Shown here: one piece after another, positions 42,712 to 51,430 of the stretch
Position numbering within the stretch: position 1 is the stretch's first letter
Layout: the number at the start of each line of letters is the position of its first letter
Position numbers and translations under genes: made by a program
The notes under the pieces: model-generated
What the model was told of the DNA's origin: nothing
Databases searched by the model: none
Seen by the model: the letters and a program-made list of their open reading frames with translations, nothing else
Assembly: GCA_015693905.1 (NCBI GenBank)
Contig: CP065161.1
Span: 1,116,001-1,180,000, forward strand
Reading direction: 5' to 3'
Length of the DNA stretch: 64,000 bases
From: Rhodobacterales bacterium HKCCA1288
GTDB lineage: Bacteria > Pseudomonadota > Alphaproteobacteria > Rhodobacterales > Rhodobacteraceae

Positions 42712-42860
42712 GACCCTTGCCTCCTCGCGCGCGGATCGTCACTTTGCTTGATTTTATCCGATAAATGCTGCATTTGCATAGAGAGGCTTTACCAAGGTGA
42801 GGGGGTAGGGCTGATTTACCGCAGGGTGCATTGACGGCGCCCAAGCTCAATTTTGGAGAT
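42712..42860. promoter_or_regulatory. Divergent phaC-phaZ promoter region
   Basis: 149 bp holding a perfect 13-bp dyad TTTATC-C-GATAAA (42754-42766) and right after it a TGC-rich half-site CTGCATTTGCA (42769-42779) related to the phaP sites but lacking the final GCAG. Either could serve coordinated control of the synthase and the depolymerase. Confidence 0.5.
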
Positions 42861-44126
42861 ATGCATCCGATGCGACAGCTTCTCACCTATGATTTCATGG
42901 AAACCATGCGCGTGACCAATCAATGGCTTGGATCAACCGCGCGGGCGATGTGCTCCTATCCGCAATTCGGGCTTGTAGCCAATCCTGCCATCCAAATGAC
43001 CGCCGCTTGGGGCGAGGTGATGGAGCGCAGTTTTGCGCGTATGGCCGTAAAACCTGATTGGGGAATTCGCTCCATCACACTCGGCGATGGCCGTGACCAC
43101 GCTGTCAGTCCAAATGTGGTTCTTCCAAAACCTTTTGGCGATTTGGTGCATTTCGCTGTTGCCGGGCGCGAGGCTATGGCCCGCAAAGTGTTGTTGGTTG
43201 CCCCAATGTCGGGCCATTACGCCACGCTTCTGCGCTCGACCGTCATCAGTTTGCTGCCCGATTGTGATGTCTATGTCACCGATTGGCACAATGCCCGCGA
43301 CATTCCTGTCAGCGCGGGCAAGTTCGATGTCGAGGATTACACTCTCTATCTGGTGGATTTCATGCGCCACATGGGGCCAGACACCCATGTTATCGCGGTC
43401 TGCCAACCCGCCCCACTGACCTTAGCGGCAACCGCCTATCTGGCCGAGGAAGACCCCAAGGCACAGCCCCGCTCATTGACCCTGATTGGGGGGCCAATCG
43501 ACCCGGAAGCCGCGCCAACGGATGTCACCGATTTTGGCAATCGCGTCACCATGGGCCAGTTGGAACAGTCCATGTTGCAGCGGGTGGGGTTCAAATATGC
43601 CGGCGCGGGCCGCATGGTCTATCCAGGCTTGCAGCAGCTTAGCTCGTTTATGGCGATGAATGCCGAAAAACACAGCCGCGCCTTCACCGAGCAGATCCTT
43701 CGTGTGGCCAAGGGCGAGGCATCTGACAATGACAAGCATAACCGCTTTTATGATGAATATCTTGCGGTGATGGATATGCCTGCGGAATTCTACCTCTCAA
43801 CCGTGGATCGTATTTTCAAGAAACGCGAAATTGCGAAAAATACCTTCACCGTTGCGGGTAAGCCTGTCGATATCGGCAAAATCACATCGGTTGCGGTGAA
43901 AACCGTTGAGGGCGGCAAAGATGATATTTCCGCCCCGGGCCAATGTATTGCAGCCCTAGATCTATGCACGGGCCTGCCAGACAGCAAAAAGGCGAGCCAC
44001 CTCGAGCCTGATGCAGGCCATTACGGGATTTTTGCAGGCAAAAGCTGGCGCAACAATATCCGCCCGCTTGTTCTGGATTTTATTGACGCCAACAATAAGT
44101 CCGCGAAGATCAAAGCCGTCAGTTAA
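42861..44126 (+). CDS. phaZ: Intracellular polyhydroxyalkanoate depolymerase PhaZ
   Basis: About 421 aa, alpha/beta-hydrolase of the PHB_depo intracellular type. VLLVAPMSGHYATLLRSTVISLLPDCDVYVTDWHNARDIP and YLVDFMRHMGPDTHVIAVCQPAPLTLAATAYL contain the lipase-box-like cysteine (AVCQPA) used as nucleophile in these enzymes; the final PDAGHYGIFAGKSWRNNIRP supplies the His. It mobilises stored PHB. The start is uncertain: ATG at 42861 is used, ATG at 42870 is possible, and the frame is open to 42831. The stop interlocks with the neighbouring hydrolase gene. Confidence 0.92.
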   Translation: MHPMRQLLTYDFMETMRVTNQWLGSTARAMCSYPQFGLVANPAIQMTAAWGEVMERSFARMAVKPDWGIRSITLGDGRDHAVSPNVVLPKPFGDLVHFAVAGREAMARKVLLVAPMSGHYATLLRSTVISLLPDCDVYVTDWHNARDIPVSAGKFDVEDYTLYLVDFMRHMGPDTHVIAVCQPAPLTLAATAYLAEEDPKAQPRSLTLIGGPIDPEAAPTDVTDFGNRVTMGQLEQSMLQRVGFKYAGAGRMVYPGLQQLSSFMAMNAEKHSRAFTEQILRVAKGEASDNDKHNRFYDEYLAVMDMPAEFYLSTVDRIFKKREIAKNTFTVAGKPVDIGKITSVAVKTVEGGKDDISAPGQCIAALDLCTGLPDSKKASHLEPDAGHYGIFAGKSWRNNIRPLVLDFIDANNKSAKIKAVS

Positions 44127-44893
44127 ACCGCGCTTTCCAGCATTTCATCCAGCCTGCGCGCCAAAAGATCAAGGCAATGCGGGCTGGAAAAGCGGTGATC
44201 TTCGCCTTTGACCAATTCCAAATGCAAATCATCGCACTGCAAGTGCGCAAGAAGGCGCAAAGCCACCGCTTGATCTACCGCCTCATCCTCGGTGCCTTGG
44301 AAAAGGCGCACAGGGGCATCAATCACCAAAGGGCTGCGCAGAACCAAATTCTTGCGCCCATCTTCAATCATACGCTTGGTGACGATCATCGGCTCCCCGT
44401 ATTCTGAGGGCAGCGCGGTTTGCCCCTGCCCCATGACTTCAGCGCGTTGATCTTCGGAAAAACTGGCCCAAAACCCATCTTCAGTAAAGTCAGGGGCAGC
44501 CGCGATGCCAATCAGCCCTGCAATCCGTTCGGGGTTTCGGCGCGCCATCAACAGTGAAATCCATCCCCCCATGGACGACCCCACCAAAACCACCCGCTTC
44601 GGGGCAAGGCGATCTAAAACCTCCGCAGCGTCTTCGGCCCAATCGCCAATACAGCCCTCAGTGAATGCGCCGCTGCTTTCGCCATGGCCAGAGTAATCAA
44701 ACCGCAGAAAAGCGCGGCCACGGGATTTAGCATATTCCTCAAGGAATACGGCCTTGGTTCCCGCCATGTCTGAGCGCAAGCCGCCCAAAAACACAACCAT
44801 CGGATGGGTGCCTTCTGTCAGATGATAGGCAATGCGGCGAGATTTCGCGGTGATCAGATGGTCGGGCATGGTTTCGCTTTCATGTGCGGGCAT
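44123..44893 (-). CDS. Alpha/beta hydrolase
   Basis: 256 aa. Nucleophile elbow VGSSMGGWISLLMARRNPERIAGLIGIAAAPDF (about residue 98), preceded by FLRFDYSGHGESSGAF; Asp and His are expected in LFQGTEDEAVDQ and GEDHRFS. It resembles mycophenolic-acid acyl-glucuronide-esterase/palmitoyl-protein-thioesterase-like bacterial hydrolases, but the substrate is unknown. Start at 44893 has GGAGGGGGC upstream. Convergent with phaZ, sharing the TTAA stop overlap; a link to PHA metabolism is possible but unproven. Confidence 0.87.
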   Translation of the reverse strand: MPAHESETMPDHLITAKSRRIAYHLTEGTHPMVVFLGGLRSDMAGTKAVFLEEYAKSRGRAFLRFDYSGHGESSGAFTEGCIGDWAEDAAEVLDRLAPKRVVLVGSSMGGWISLLMARRNPERIAGLIGIAAAPDFTEDGFWASFSEDQRAEVMGQGQTALPSEYGEPMIVTKRMIEDGRKNLVLRSPLVIDAPVRLFQGTEDEAVDQAVALRLLAHLQCDDLHLELVKGEDHRFSSPHCLDLLARRLDEMLESAV

Positions 44894-45022
44894 ATGCCCC
44901 CTCCATGCCAAAAACCTGCCCCCCCGCGCAAGAGTTGACACCACATCAAAGCCGCGCCAAAAGACCAAGCAACACTTAACCCGCAACCGGGCGTTTCGTA
45001 GGCGCCAAACTGACGAGGAGCT

Positions 45023-46981
45023 ATGGCGATGCCACAGATTTCCCTAACATTTCCCGATGGCAATTCCCGCAGCTACGAGGCTGGCGTGACAGCCGCCGAG
45101 GTGGCCGAAAGCATCGCAAGCTCGCTTGCCAAAAAGGCGATCAGCGCCACAGTGAACGGCGCGCATTACGATTTGGCTTGGCCAATTGATACCGATGCCA
45201 CCATCGCGATCAACACTATGAAGGACAATGACGCCGAAGCCTTAGAGCTGATCCGTCACGACTTTGCCCATGTGATGGCGCGCGCCGTTCAAGAAATCTG
45301 GCCAGATGTAAAAGTGACAATCGGCCCTGTCATAGAAAATGGCTGGTATTACGATTTCGACCGCAAAGAGCCCTTCACCCCAGATGATCTGGGTCGGATT
45401 GAAGCGAAGATGAAAGAGAGCATCAACGCCCGCGATACCGTGCGCACAGAAATCTGGGATCGTGCACGCGCAATCGCCCATTACGAAGCGGCAGGCGAAC
45501 CATATAAGGTTGAACTGGTTGGGATGATCCCCGAAGATCAACCCGTGCGGATGTATTGGCACGGGGATTGGCAAGACCTCTGCCGTGGCCCGCATTTGCA
45601 GCACACGGGGCAATTGCCCGCTGATGCGTTTAAATTGATGAAGCTCGCAGGCGCATATTGGCGCGGCGACAGCAATCGCCCTATGCTGCAGCGCATCTAT
45701 GGGGTCGCGTTCAAAAACCGCGATGACCTCAAGGCACATCTGACTTTCTTGGAAGAAGCCGAAAAGCGCGACCACCGCCGCTTGGGCCGCGAGATGAACC
45801 TGTTCCATATGCAGGAAGAGGCCCCAGGTCAGGTGTTTTGGCACCCCAATGGGTGGCGCATATACACGGCGCTGCAAGATTACATGCGCCGCCGTCAGCA
45901 AGATGGCGGCTATGTAGAAGTTAACACCCCGCAAGTGGTTGACCGCCGTCTTTGGGAGGCCTCGGGCCACTGGGAAAAATACCAAGAGAATATGTTCATC
46001 GTGGAAGTGGACGAAGACCATGCCCGCGAAAAGGCCATCAACGCCCTGAAGCCGATGAACTGCCCCTGCCATGTGCAGATTTTCAATCAAGGCATGAAGT
46101 CCTATCGCGACCTGCCCTTGCGGATGGCGGAATTTGGATCATGTAACCGATACGAACCATCAGGTGCCTTGCACGGTATTATGCGGGTGCGCGGCTTTAC
46201 CCAAGATGACGCGCATATCTTCTGCCGCGAAACGCAGATTGAGGATGAAACAAAGCAATTCATCGAATTGCTTTCGGCGGTTTACAAGGATCTTGGGTTC
46301 GAGAAATTCCGCGTGAAATTCTCTGACCGCCCCGACACCCGCGCGGGCAGCGATGAGGTTTGGGACAAGGCCGAAGCGGCGCTGAAATCTGCCACCGAAG
46401 CGGCGGGATATGCCTATGAACTGAATCCCGGCGAAGGGGCATTTTACGGCCCGAAACTGGAATTCGTGCTGACCGATGCCATTGGGCGCGATTGGCAATG
46501 CGGCACGTTGCAGGTGGATTTCGTTCTGCCCGAACGTCTGGACGCCACCTATATCGGTGAGGATGGCGCGAAACACCGCCCCGTCATGCTGCACCGCGCT
46601 ATTTTGGGCAGCTTTGAGCGTTTCATTGGCATCTTGATCGAGAACTTCGCAGGCCGCCTGCCCTTCTGGTTGGCCCCGCGTCAAGTTGTGGTTGCCTCTA
46701 TCGTCTCCGAAGCGGATGGGTTTGTGGATGAGATTGTAGCGCTGCTCAAAAAACGGGGCGTGCGCGCCGAGGCTGATAAGCGCAACGAAAAGATCAATTA
46801 TAAAATCCGCGAGCATTCCACAGGAAAGGTGCCTGTGATTTTGGCCGTTGGACGCAAAGAGATGGAAGATCGCAGCGTGACCTTGCGCCGTTTGGGTGAA
46901 CACCAAACTTCCGTTCAGCCCTTAGATGCTGTGATCGATGCCTTGGTCGCCGAGGCGATTGCGCCTGATCTGCGCAGCTAA
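45023..46981 (+). CDS. thrS: Threonine-tRNA ligase ThrS
   Basis: 652-aa class II aminoacyl-tRNA synthetase. Domains: TGS (about residues 1-65), editing domain with [16 protein letters not shown] (about 75-230), catalytic core with zinc ligand Cys in [57 protein letters not shown] (motif 2) and motif 3 in [18 protein letters not shown], and the anticodon-binding domain (about 545-652). Complete length. GAGGAG site upstream. Its stop is 1 nt from the stop of the ArsC-like gene. Confidence 0.98.
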   Translation: MAMPQISLTFPDGNSRSYEAGVTAAEVAESIASSLAKKAISATVNGAHYDLAWPIDTDATIAINTMKDNDAEALELIRHDFAHVMARAVQEIWPDVKVTIGPVIENGWYYDFDRKEPFTPDDLGRIEAKMKESINARDTVRTEIWDRARAIAHYEAAGEPYKVELVGMIPEDQPVRMYWHGDWQDLCRGPHLQHTGQLPADAFKLMKLAGAYWRGDSNRPMLQRIYGVAFKNRDDLKAHLTFLEEAEKRDHRRLGREMNLFHMQEEAPGQVFWHPNGWRIYTALQDYMRRRQQDGGYVEVNTPQVVDRRLWEASGHWEKYQENMFIVEVDEDHAREKAINALKPMNCPCHVQIFNQGMKSYRDLPLRMAEFGSCNRYEPSGALHGIMRVRGFTQDDAHIFCRETQIEDETKQFIELLSAVYKDLGFEKFRVKFSDRPDTRAGSDEVWDKAEAALKSATEAAGYAYELNPGEGAFYGPKLEFVLTDAIGRDWQCGTLQVDFVLPERLDATYIGEDGAKHRPVMLHRAILGSFERFIGILIENFAGRLPFWLAPRQVVVASIVSEADGFVDEIVALLKKRGVRAEADKRNEKINYKIREHSTGKVPVILAVGRKEMEDRSVTLRRLGEHQTSVQPLDAVIDALVAEAIAPDLRS

Positions 46982-46982
46982 T

Positions 46983-47312
46983 TTATAAAAGCGCGGCTTT
47001 TACATCCGCGCCCCATCCCAGATAGAGCGCCCCGTTATCCGCAAGGATGACGGGGCGTTTCATCAGCGCGGCATGGGTCGCCAATAGCGCCTTTGGGTCA
47101 GTAGCGCGCGTGTTCTCATCCAAACCACGCCACGTGGTGGATTTGCGATTAATGAGGGCATCCGCCCCAAATTCTGCCAAAAACTGCGAAATCTCAGCAT
47201 CGCTCAACGGGGTTTCGCGCAGATCACGCAACACGGCGCTATGACCTGCAGCGGTCAATTCCTTCACCGCCTTGCGGCATGTGTCACAATTTTTCAGCCC
47301 AATAATCTGCAT
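46983..47312 (-). CDS. ArsC/Spx family protein (YffB-like)
   Basis: 109-aa thioredoxin-fold protein. MQIIGLKNCDTCRKAVKEL has the C-x2-C motif at residues 9-12; RDLRETPLSDAEISQFLAEFG and LINRKSTTWRGL are typical for the YffB/ArsC-like group. These are thought to be glutathione-dependent thiol reductases rather than true arsenate reductases; no ars genes are nearby. It is convergent with thrS with practically no spacer. Confidence 0.9.
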   Translation of the reverse strand: MQIIGLKNCDTCRKAVKELTAAGHSAVLRDLRETPLSDAEISQFLAEFGADALINRKSTTWRGLDENTRATDPKALLATHAALMKRPVILADNGALYLGWGADVKAALL

Positions 47313-47539
47313 CTGTGCCTCTTTTTTATTCCATAAACCACAGCATAGGGCCGCAGGCGCTGGGTTCCAGAGAGTTTTTCTTGATTTTTAGCAAAACCAA
47401 GGCACTCTCTTGGCGTGCCTCTAGGTCACCTGTTGAACTGCTTTTGAGACGGCAGCAAAGGTATGGTCATCGGCCCTGGCTGCACCCCACGCGCAGACAC
47501 GCTTGTGGGATCGAGACTTGAGACAGGAAAGATACGAAA
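47313..47539. promoter_or_regulatory. Intergenic region with probable long 5'-UTR of the cold-shock gene
   Basis: 227 bp with no credible gene. It should contain the arsC-like promoter on the left and the csp promoter plus leader on the right. A small CCAAG/CTTGG hairpin lies near 47397-47415. Long structured leaders are common for cold-shock mRNAs; whether this is one is inferred only from the spacing. Confidence 0.45.
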
Positions 47540-47746
47540 ATGCCCACTGGCACTGTGAAATGGTTCAACACCACCAAAGGTTACGGGTTTATCGCGCCTG
47601 ATGGCGGCGGCAAAGATGTGTTCGTGCATATCTCTGCAGTTGAACAAGCGGGGATGAAAGAATTAGCCGATAACACGAAAATCAGCTTTGAGCTTCGTGA
47701 AGGCCGCGATGGTCGGGCCTCTGCGGTCGATCTGAAAATTCTCTGA
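47540..47746 (+). CDS. Cold-shock protein (CspA family)
   Basis: 68-aa single cold-shock domain. RNA-binding motifs RNP1 (KGYGFIAPD) and RNP2 (VFVHIS) are intact and it begins MPTGTVKWFNTTKGYGF. It acts as an RNA chaperone or nucleic-acid-binding protein. AGGAAAG lies upstream of the ATG. Confidence 0.96.
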   Translation: MPTGTVKWFNTTKGYGFIAPDGGGKDVFVHISAVEQAGMKELADNTKISFELREGRDGRASAVDLKIL

Positions 47747-47758
47747 CGTCAAAACCCC

Positions 47759-47789
47759 GCGCGCAAGGCAGCCACACCGCTTTGCGCGC
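47759..47789. terminator. Hairpin between the cold-shock gene and DUF2177 gene
   Basis: GCGCGCAA / TTGCGCGC (8 bp) around a 15-nt loop, located between two convergent genes. There is no clear T-tract, so it is a probable rather than certain terminator. Confidence 0.5.
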
Positions 47790-47796
47790 ATGGCCC

Positions 47797-48204
47797 CTAG
47801 GCCGTGATGGCGCGCGCGATCATGACCCCACCCCATGCGGCAACCCCTGTCAGCGTGGCGCCCCAAATCACATCCATCACCACCATTTGCGGGTGCCAGT
47901 CACGCATTACCGCCCATGACGTGAACTCATAGGTGCCATAGGCCACAAACCCCAAAATTGCGCCATTGATCAGGGCCAGGCTTGGCGTATCTGCGCGCAT
48001 CGCGGGGGTGGAGGCAAAGTAAAGAATGCCCCCCATATAGGTCAGATAAAACAAGATTGCAGGCAACAGGCGAAACCCACCTTCATAAAGCAAATCGCCA
48101 ATATGCCGCGCAAAGACAGGCTGTAACACTGTGTTCAACATCACCGCATCGGCGATGAGGAAGATCAAAGATGTCGCCACAAAGAGGATTAAGAGGGTCA
48201 TCAA
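47797..48204 (-). CDS. DUF2177 family membrane protein
   Basis: 135 aa with four predicted membrane helices. LIADAVMLNTVLQPVFARHIGDLLYEGGFRLLPAILFYLTYMGGILYFAS and YGTYEFTSWAVMRDWHPQMVVMDVIWGATLTGVAAW are characteristic of DUF2177. Function unknown. Inner membrane. It follows folA on the same strand with a 66-nt gap. Confidence 0.9.
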   Translation of the reverse strand: MMTLLILFVATSLIFLIADAVMLNTVLQPVFARHIGDLLYEGGFRLLPAILFYLTYMGGILYFASTPAMRADTPSLALINGAILGFVAYGTYEFTSWAVMRDWHPQMVVMDVIWGATLTGVAAWGGVMIARAITA

Positions 48205-48270
48205 GTGCCGCCTTTTCGCGCTACGTCCCGCATGGCATTAGTTAGCGGTGCTTTTGCATAAGGCAAAACC

Positions 48271-48747
48271 TTAGGCCCGCACCAATTCCCGCACCACGCA
48301 CGCGGGGCCATCCTCGCGCAAGGAATGCCGCCACGCCTCGCGCCAATCACCTTCGTTGATCTCAGGGAAGTAGGCATCTGCCGCCTCAATCACCAAATCA
48401 ACCTCGGTGACCAAAAGCCTGTCTGCCATCGGCAGCATTTGCGCATAAATCTGTGCGCCGCCAATCCCGTAAATCCGCGGATACCCTGCGCTTCGGGCCA
48501 ACTCAATCGCTGCATCCACAGAAGCGACAACCGTATCGTGCAGCGTTTTATCACGGCTGACCACGATATTGAGGCGATTTTTCAGCGGCTTAAACGGTAG
48601 GCTCTCCCATGTGTTGCGGCCCATAATCACCGCCCCGCCCAGTGTTTCACGTTGGAAAAAGGCCAAATCTTCGGGCGCATGCCACGGGATTGTGTTGCCT
48701 TTACCAATCGCGCCGTTCTGCGCCCGCGCTACCACAAGTGAAATCAT
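48271..48747 (-). CDS. folA: Dihydrofolate reductase FolA
   Basis: 158 aa. MISLVVARAQNGAIGKGNTIPWHAPEDLAFFQRETLGGAVIMGRNTWESLPFKPLKNRLNIVVSR is classical, including the W-x-x-x-x-D/E-type active site (Glu in HAPEDL) and the NADPH site; GIGGAQIYAQMLPMADRLLVTEVDL follows. Makes tetrahydrofolate with NADPH. Start at 48747 has AGGGAGG upstream. Lies 10 nt after thyA; the pair works together because ThyA yields dihydrofolate. Confidence 0.96.
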   Translation of the reverse strand: MISLVVARAQNGAIGKGNTIPWHAPEDLAFFQRETLGGAVIMGRNTWESLPFKPLKNRLNIVVSRDKTLHDTVVASVDAAIELARSAGYPRIYGIGGAQIYAQMLPMADRLLVTEVDLVIEAADAYFPEINEGDWREAWRHSLREDGPACVVRELVRA

Positions 48748-48757
48748 GACCGCCTCC

Positions 48758-49582
48758 CTAAACCGCCACAGGCGCTTTGATGGCGGGATGGGGATCATAC
48801 CCTTCGATGATGAAATCATCGTAGCGGAAATCGAAAATCGACCCGACATCGCGTGCAAGCCGCAAGGTCGGCGCAGGGCGGCTGTCGCGCGACAGCTGTT
48901 CTTTCACCTGATCCATATGGTTCGAATAGATGTGACCATCCCCAATGGAATGCACAAATTCACCAGGCTTATAGCCCGTGACATGGGCCAGCATCACCGC
49001 AAGCAAGGCATAAGAGGCAATGTTAAACGGAACCCCTAAAAACATATCTGCCGAACGCTGATAAAGCTGCAGGCTCAGCCGCCCGTTCAAGATTTTCACC
49101 TGCCACAGCGTATGGCAGGGCGGCAGGGCCATTTGATCCACCTCGCCAGGGTTCCAAGCAGACACAATCAGGCGGCGGCTGTCAGGCGTGCGTTTGATCA
49201 TCTCAACCAAATTCGAAATCTGATCAACCGATCCAATCGACACGGCGCCATCTGCGCCACGCGCAACCTTTGGGAAATGTCGCCATTGGTGGCCGTATAC
49301 AGGGCCAAGATCGCCCTTCTCATCGGCCCATTCATCCCAAATAGACACACCATTTTCTTTGAGATAGCCGATATTCGTGTCGCCCGCGAGGAACCATAAC
49401 AACTCGTGGATGATGGATTTCAGATGCAGCTTTTTGGTTGTGATGAGCGGGAAAGTCTCGCTCAAATCATAGCGCGCTTGCAGGCCGAAATAGCTGCGCG
49501 TGCCCGTGCCTGTGCGGTCGGTTGTATCCACGCCCTTTTCAAGGATCAGCGCCAATTGGTCATGATATTGCTGCATCGCCAC
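48758..49582 (-). CDS. thyA: Thymidylate synthase ThyA
   Basis: 274 aa. Active-site cysteine in [44 protein letters not shown], dUMP-binding stretch SAWNPGEV and [12 protein letters not shown] near the N-terminus. It converts dUMP to dTMP using methylene-tetrahydrofolate. The first codon could be 49582 (MAMQQYH) or 49576 (MQQYH). First gene of thyA-folA. Confidence 0.97.
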   Translation of the reverse strand: MAMQQYHDQLALILEKGVDTTDRTGTGTRSYFGLQARYDLSETFPLITTKKLHLKSIIHELLWFLAGDTNIGYLKENGVSIWDEWADEKGDLGPVYGHQWRHFPKVARGADGAVSIGSVDQISNLVEMIKRTPDSRRLIVSAWNPGEVDQMALPPCHTLWQVKILNGRLSLQLYQRSADMFLGVPFNIASYALLAVMLAHVTGYKPGEFVHSIGDGHIYSNHMDQVKEQLSRDSRPAPTLRLARDVGSIFDFRYDDFIIEGYDPHPAIKAPVAV

Positions 49583-49737
49583 ACATCCACAGGTTGGGCC
49601 ATCGTTACGCTATATATTGAAACGATTTTAGCGCAAACCGCAATATCGGGTAGGGCATTTCTTGCCCCAGCCCCCTGTAATTCTGCAAATTTCACGCTAA
49701 GCTTGAAGCAACGCGAATTTTCACGAGGGAGACAGCC

Positions 49738-50166
49738 GTGGCAATCCGATATCTTCATACAATGGTGCGCGTCAAAGACCTTGAAGCAACCCAAAAATTC
49801 TTTGCGCTTTTAGGCCTAAAGGAGACGCGGCGCTCTGATTATGAAAGCGGGCGCTTCAGCCTGATCTTCATGGCCCCTGAAGGCCAAGAAGAATGTCCCG
49901 TTGAACTGACCTATAACTGGGATGGCGATGATGGGCTGCCATCAGATAGCCGCCATTTCGGGCATCTCGCCTATGAGGTGGATGATATCTACGCGATGTG
50001 TCAGCACTTGATGGATCATGGCGTGACAATCAATCGTCCCCCGCGCGATGGTCGTATGGCCTTTGTGCGCTCACCCGATAATATCTCGGTGGAATTGCTT
50101 CAAAAAGGGGCGGCACAAGAGCCCGCTGAACCATGGGCTTCGATGCCAAATATCGGTCATTGGTAA
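49738..50166 (+). CDS. VOC family protein, lactoylglutathione lyase-like
   Basis: 142-aa glyoxalase-fold protein. IRYLHTMVRVKDLEATQKFFALLGLKETRR, VELTYNWD (Glu ligand), RHFGHLAYEVDDIYAMCQHL (His ligand) and SPDNISVELLQKG (Glu ligand) follow the glyoxalase I pattern with four metal ligands, so it may convert the methylglyoxal-glutathione adduct to S-lactoylglutathione. GTG start with GAGGGAGACA upstream. It overlaps the next gene by 34 nt. Confidence 0.88.
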   Translation: MAIRYLHTMVRVKDLEATQKFFALLGLKETRRSDYESGRFSLIFMAPEGQEECPVELTYNWDGDDGLPSDSRHFGHLAYEVDDIYAMCQHLMDHGVTINRPPRDGRMAFVRSPDNISVELLQKGAAQEPAEPWASMPNIGHW

Positions 50167-50831
50167 GGGCCGCCCTCATAATTGGGGTGGCTTTGCTGCT
50201 GCCCCAATCGGCAACAGCTTGCCGCTTGGCCTTGGCCCTTGGGTTGGATGCATCGGCATCGGTTGACAGTGATGAACACAGCCTGATGCGCGCGGGCCTT
50301 GCCAATGCGTTGACAAGCCCAGTTGTCATGACCGCACTCTTTGACAGCGCGGCACCTGTGGCCATCTTCGTGTATGAGTGGTCAGGGAGGAGGCAACAGC
50401 AGGTTTTGGTTGACTGGACGATCCTCGACACCCCGACAACCCTCACCGCTGTTGCTGCCGAAATTGTGGCCGCGCCGCGCGGGGATGATGAATTTCCAAC
50501 CGCACTTGGATACGCGCTTGGCTTTGGAGCCACGCAATTAGCCGCCGCACCTGCCTGTGATTTTTATACGCTCGACATCTCTGGGGATGGTGAAAATAAC
50601 GAGGGATTTCAACCAAGCCATGCTTTTGCCCATTTCCCCTTTGACGGTGTTACTGTGAACGGGTTGGCGATTGGGGGCGCGGCGGTTGATATTGTCGAAT
50701 ATTACCAACGCGAAATCCTGCGCGGGCCGGGTGCCTTTATCGAACAGGCGCGCGATTACCAAGATTTTGAAGCCGCCATGTTGCGCAAACTCGAACGCGA
50801 ATTGCGCCCCATGATGTTGGGCGGCCTTTAA
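50133..50831 (+). CDS. DUF1194 family protein (von Willebrand factor A-like), exported
   Basis: 232 aa. An N-terminal signal peptide (about residues 8-29, LVRAALIIGVALLLPQSATA) precedes CRLALALGLDASASVDSDEHSLMRAGLANAL, which has the D-x-S-x-S metal site of VWA domains; YTLDISGDGENNEG is the DUF1194 hallmark. A cysteine directly after the predicted cleavage point could also mark a lipoprotein, though the box is weak. The start overlaps the glyoxalase-like gene, suggesting coupled expression. Function unknown; a periplasmic metal-dependent adhesion fold is expected. Confidence 0.87.
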   Translation: MGFDAKYRSLVRAALIIGVALLLPQSATACRLALALGLDASASVDSDEHSLMRAGLANALTSPVVMTALFDSAAPVAIFVYEWSGRRQQQVLVDWTILDTPTTLTAVAAEIVAAPRGDDEFPTALGYALGFGATQLAAAPACDFYTLDISGDGENNEGFQPSHAFAHFPFDGVTVNGLAIGGAAVDIVEYYQREILRGPGAFIEQARDYQDFEAAMLRKLERELRPMMLGGL

Positions 50832-50867
50832 TCCGCGCGCAAAAGACTTGGAAAGCCCCAAAAAACA

Positions 50868-50882
50868 TGCAAATTATATGCA
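50868..50882. promoter_or_regulatory. Lrp-type operator candidate upstream of the Lrp/AsnC gene
   Basis: TGCAAATTATATGCA, a 15-bp interrupted dyad with an AT-rich centre, resembling the 15-bp Lrp consensus (central ATT flanked by symmetric ends). It lies 31 nt before the regulator gene start, as expected for autoregulation. Confidence 0.6.
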
Positions 50883-50912
50883 AGTTTTGAGTATATTTTG
50901 GGTGATTTGCGC

Positions 50913-51368
50913 ATGCTTGATCGAACTGACCGCCGCTTATTGCGTGCCTTGCAACAAAATGGCGCAATGACGGCGCAGGAGATGGGGCGCCATCTTGGTC
51001 TTTCGACCTCTCAAGCAGGGCGGCGGCGACAAAAGCTAGAACAAACAGGCGTGCTGCGCGCGGTCAGCATAGATATTGCACCAGAGGCCTGCGGCCTCTC
51101 CGTGCAGGCGTTTTTGACACTCACCCGCAGCGCCCATGATCCTGCCTTGATGGATGATTTCAAGCGATTGCTGCACAGCACCCCTGAAATCGTTTCAGCC
51201 TTTGATGTCACAGGCTCTGCAAACACAATCCTGCGCGTTTGGTGCAGCGATCTAGACGCGCTACGCGAGCTTATTGATACCATCATCTTACCCCATCCGA
51301 TGGTCGAGAAATTGCACACCGAGATCGTGATGGCGCAAATCAAGCCAGACAGTGCCTTGCCGCTCTGA
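50913..51368 (+). CDS. Lrp/AsnC family transcriptional regulator
   Basis: 151 aa. Helix-turn-helix at about residues 3-50 (MLDRTDRRLLRALQQNGAMTAQEMGRHLGLSTSQAGRRRQKLEQTGVLRAVS) and a C-terminal RAM ligand domain (about 65-145) with VSAFDVTGSANTILRVWCSDLDALRELIDTIIL. It usually senses amino acids. ATG 50913 is preferred over a TTG five codons upstream. No obvious target gene adjacent except itself. Confidence 0.9.
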   Translation: MLDRTDRRLLRALQQNGAMTAQEMGRHLGLSTSQAGRRRQKLEQTGVLRAVSIDIAPEACGLSVQAFLTLTRSAHDPALMDDFKRLLHSTPEIVSAFDVTGSANTILRVWCSDLDALRELIDTIILPHPMVEKLHTEIVMAQIKPDSALPL

Positions 51369-51430
51369 TCCACTCGTGTCAAAGTTGCACTCAAGACGAA
51401 CGCAACCTCCCCCACGCAAAGGACAGGCCG

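Noticed and set aside
45242-46906. Long minus-strand open frames (up to 282 codons) inside thrS
   Set aside because: Shadows of the threonyl-tRNA synthetase gene caused by codon bias; no recognisable protein motif.
46983-47312. True arsenate reductase
   Set aside because: The protein is of the YffB/Spx-like group and no arsenic-resistance genes are near.
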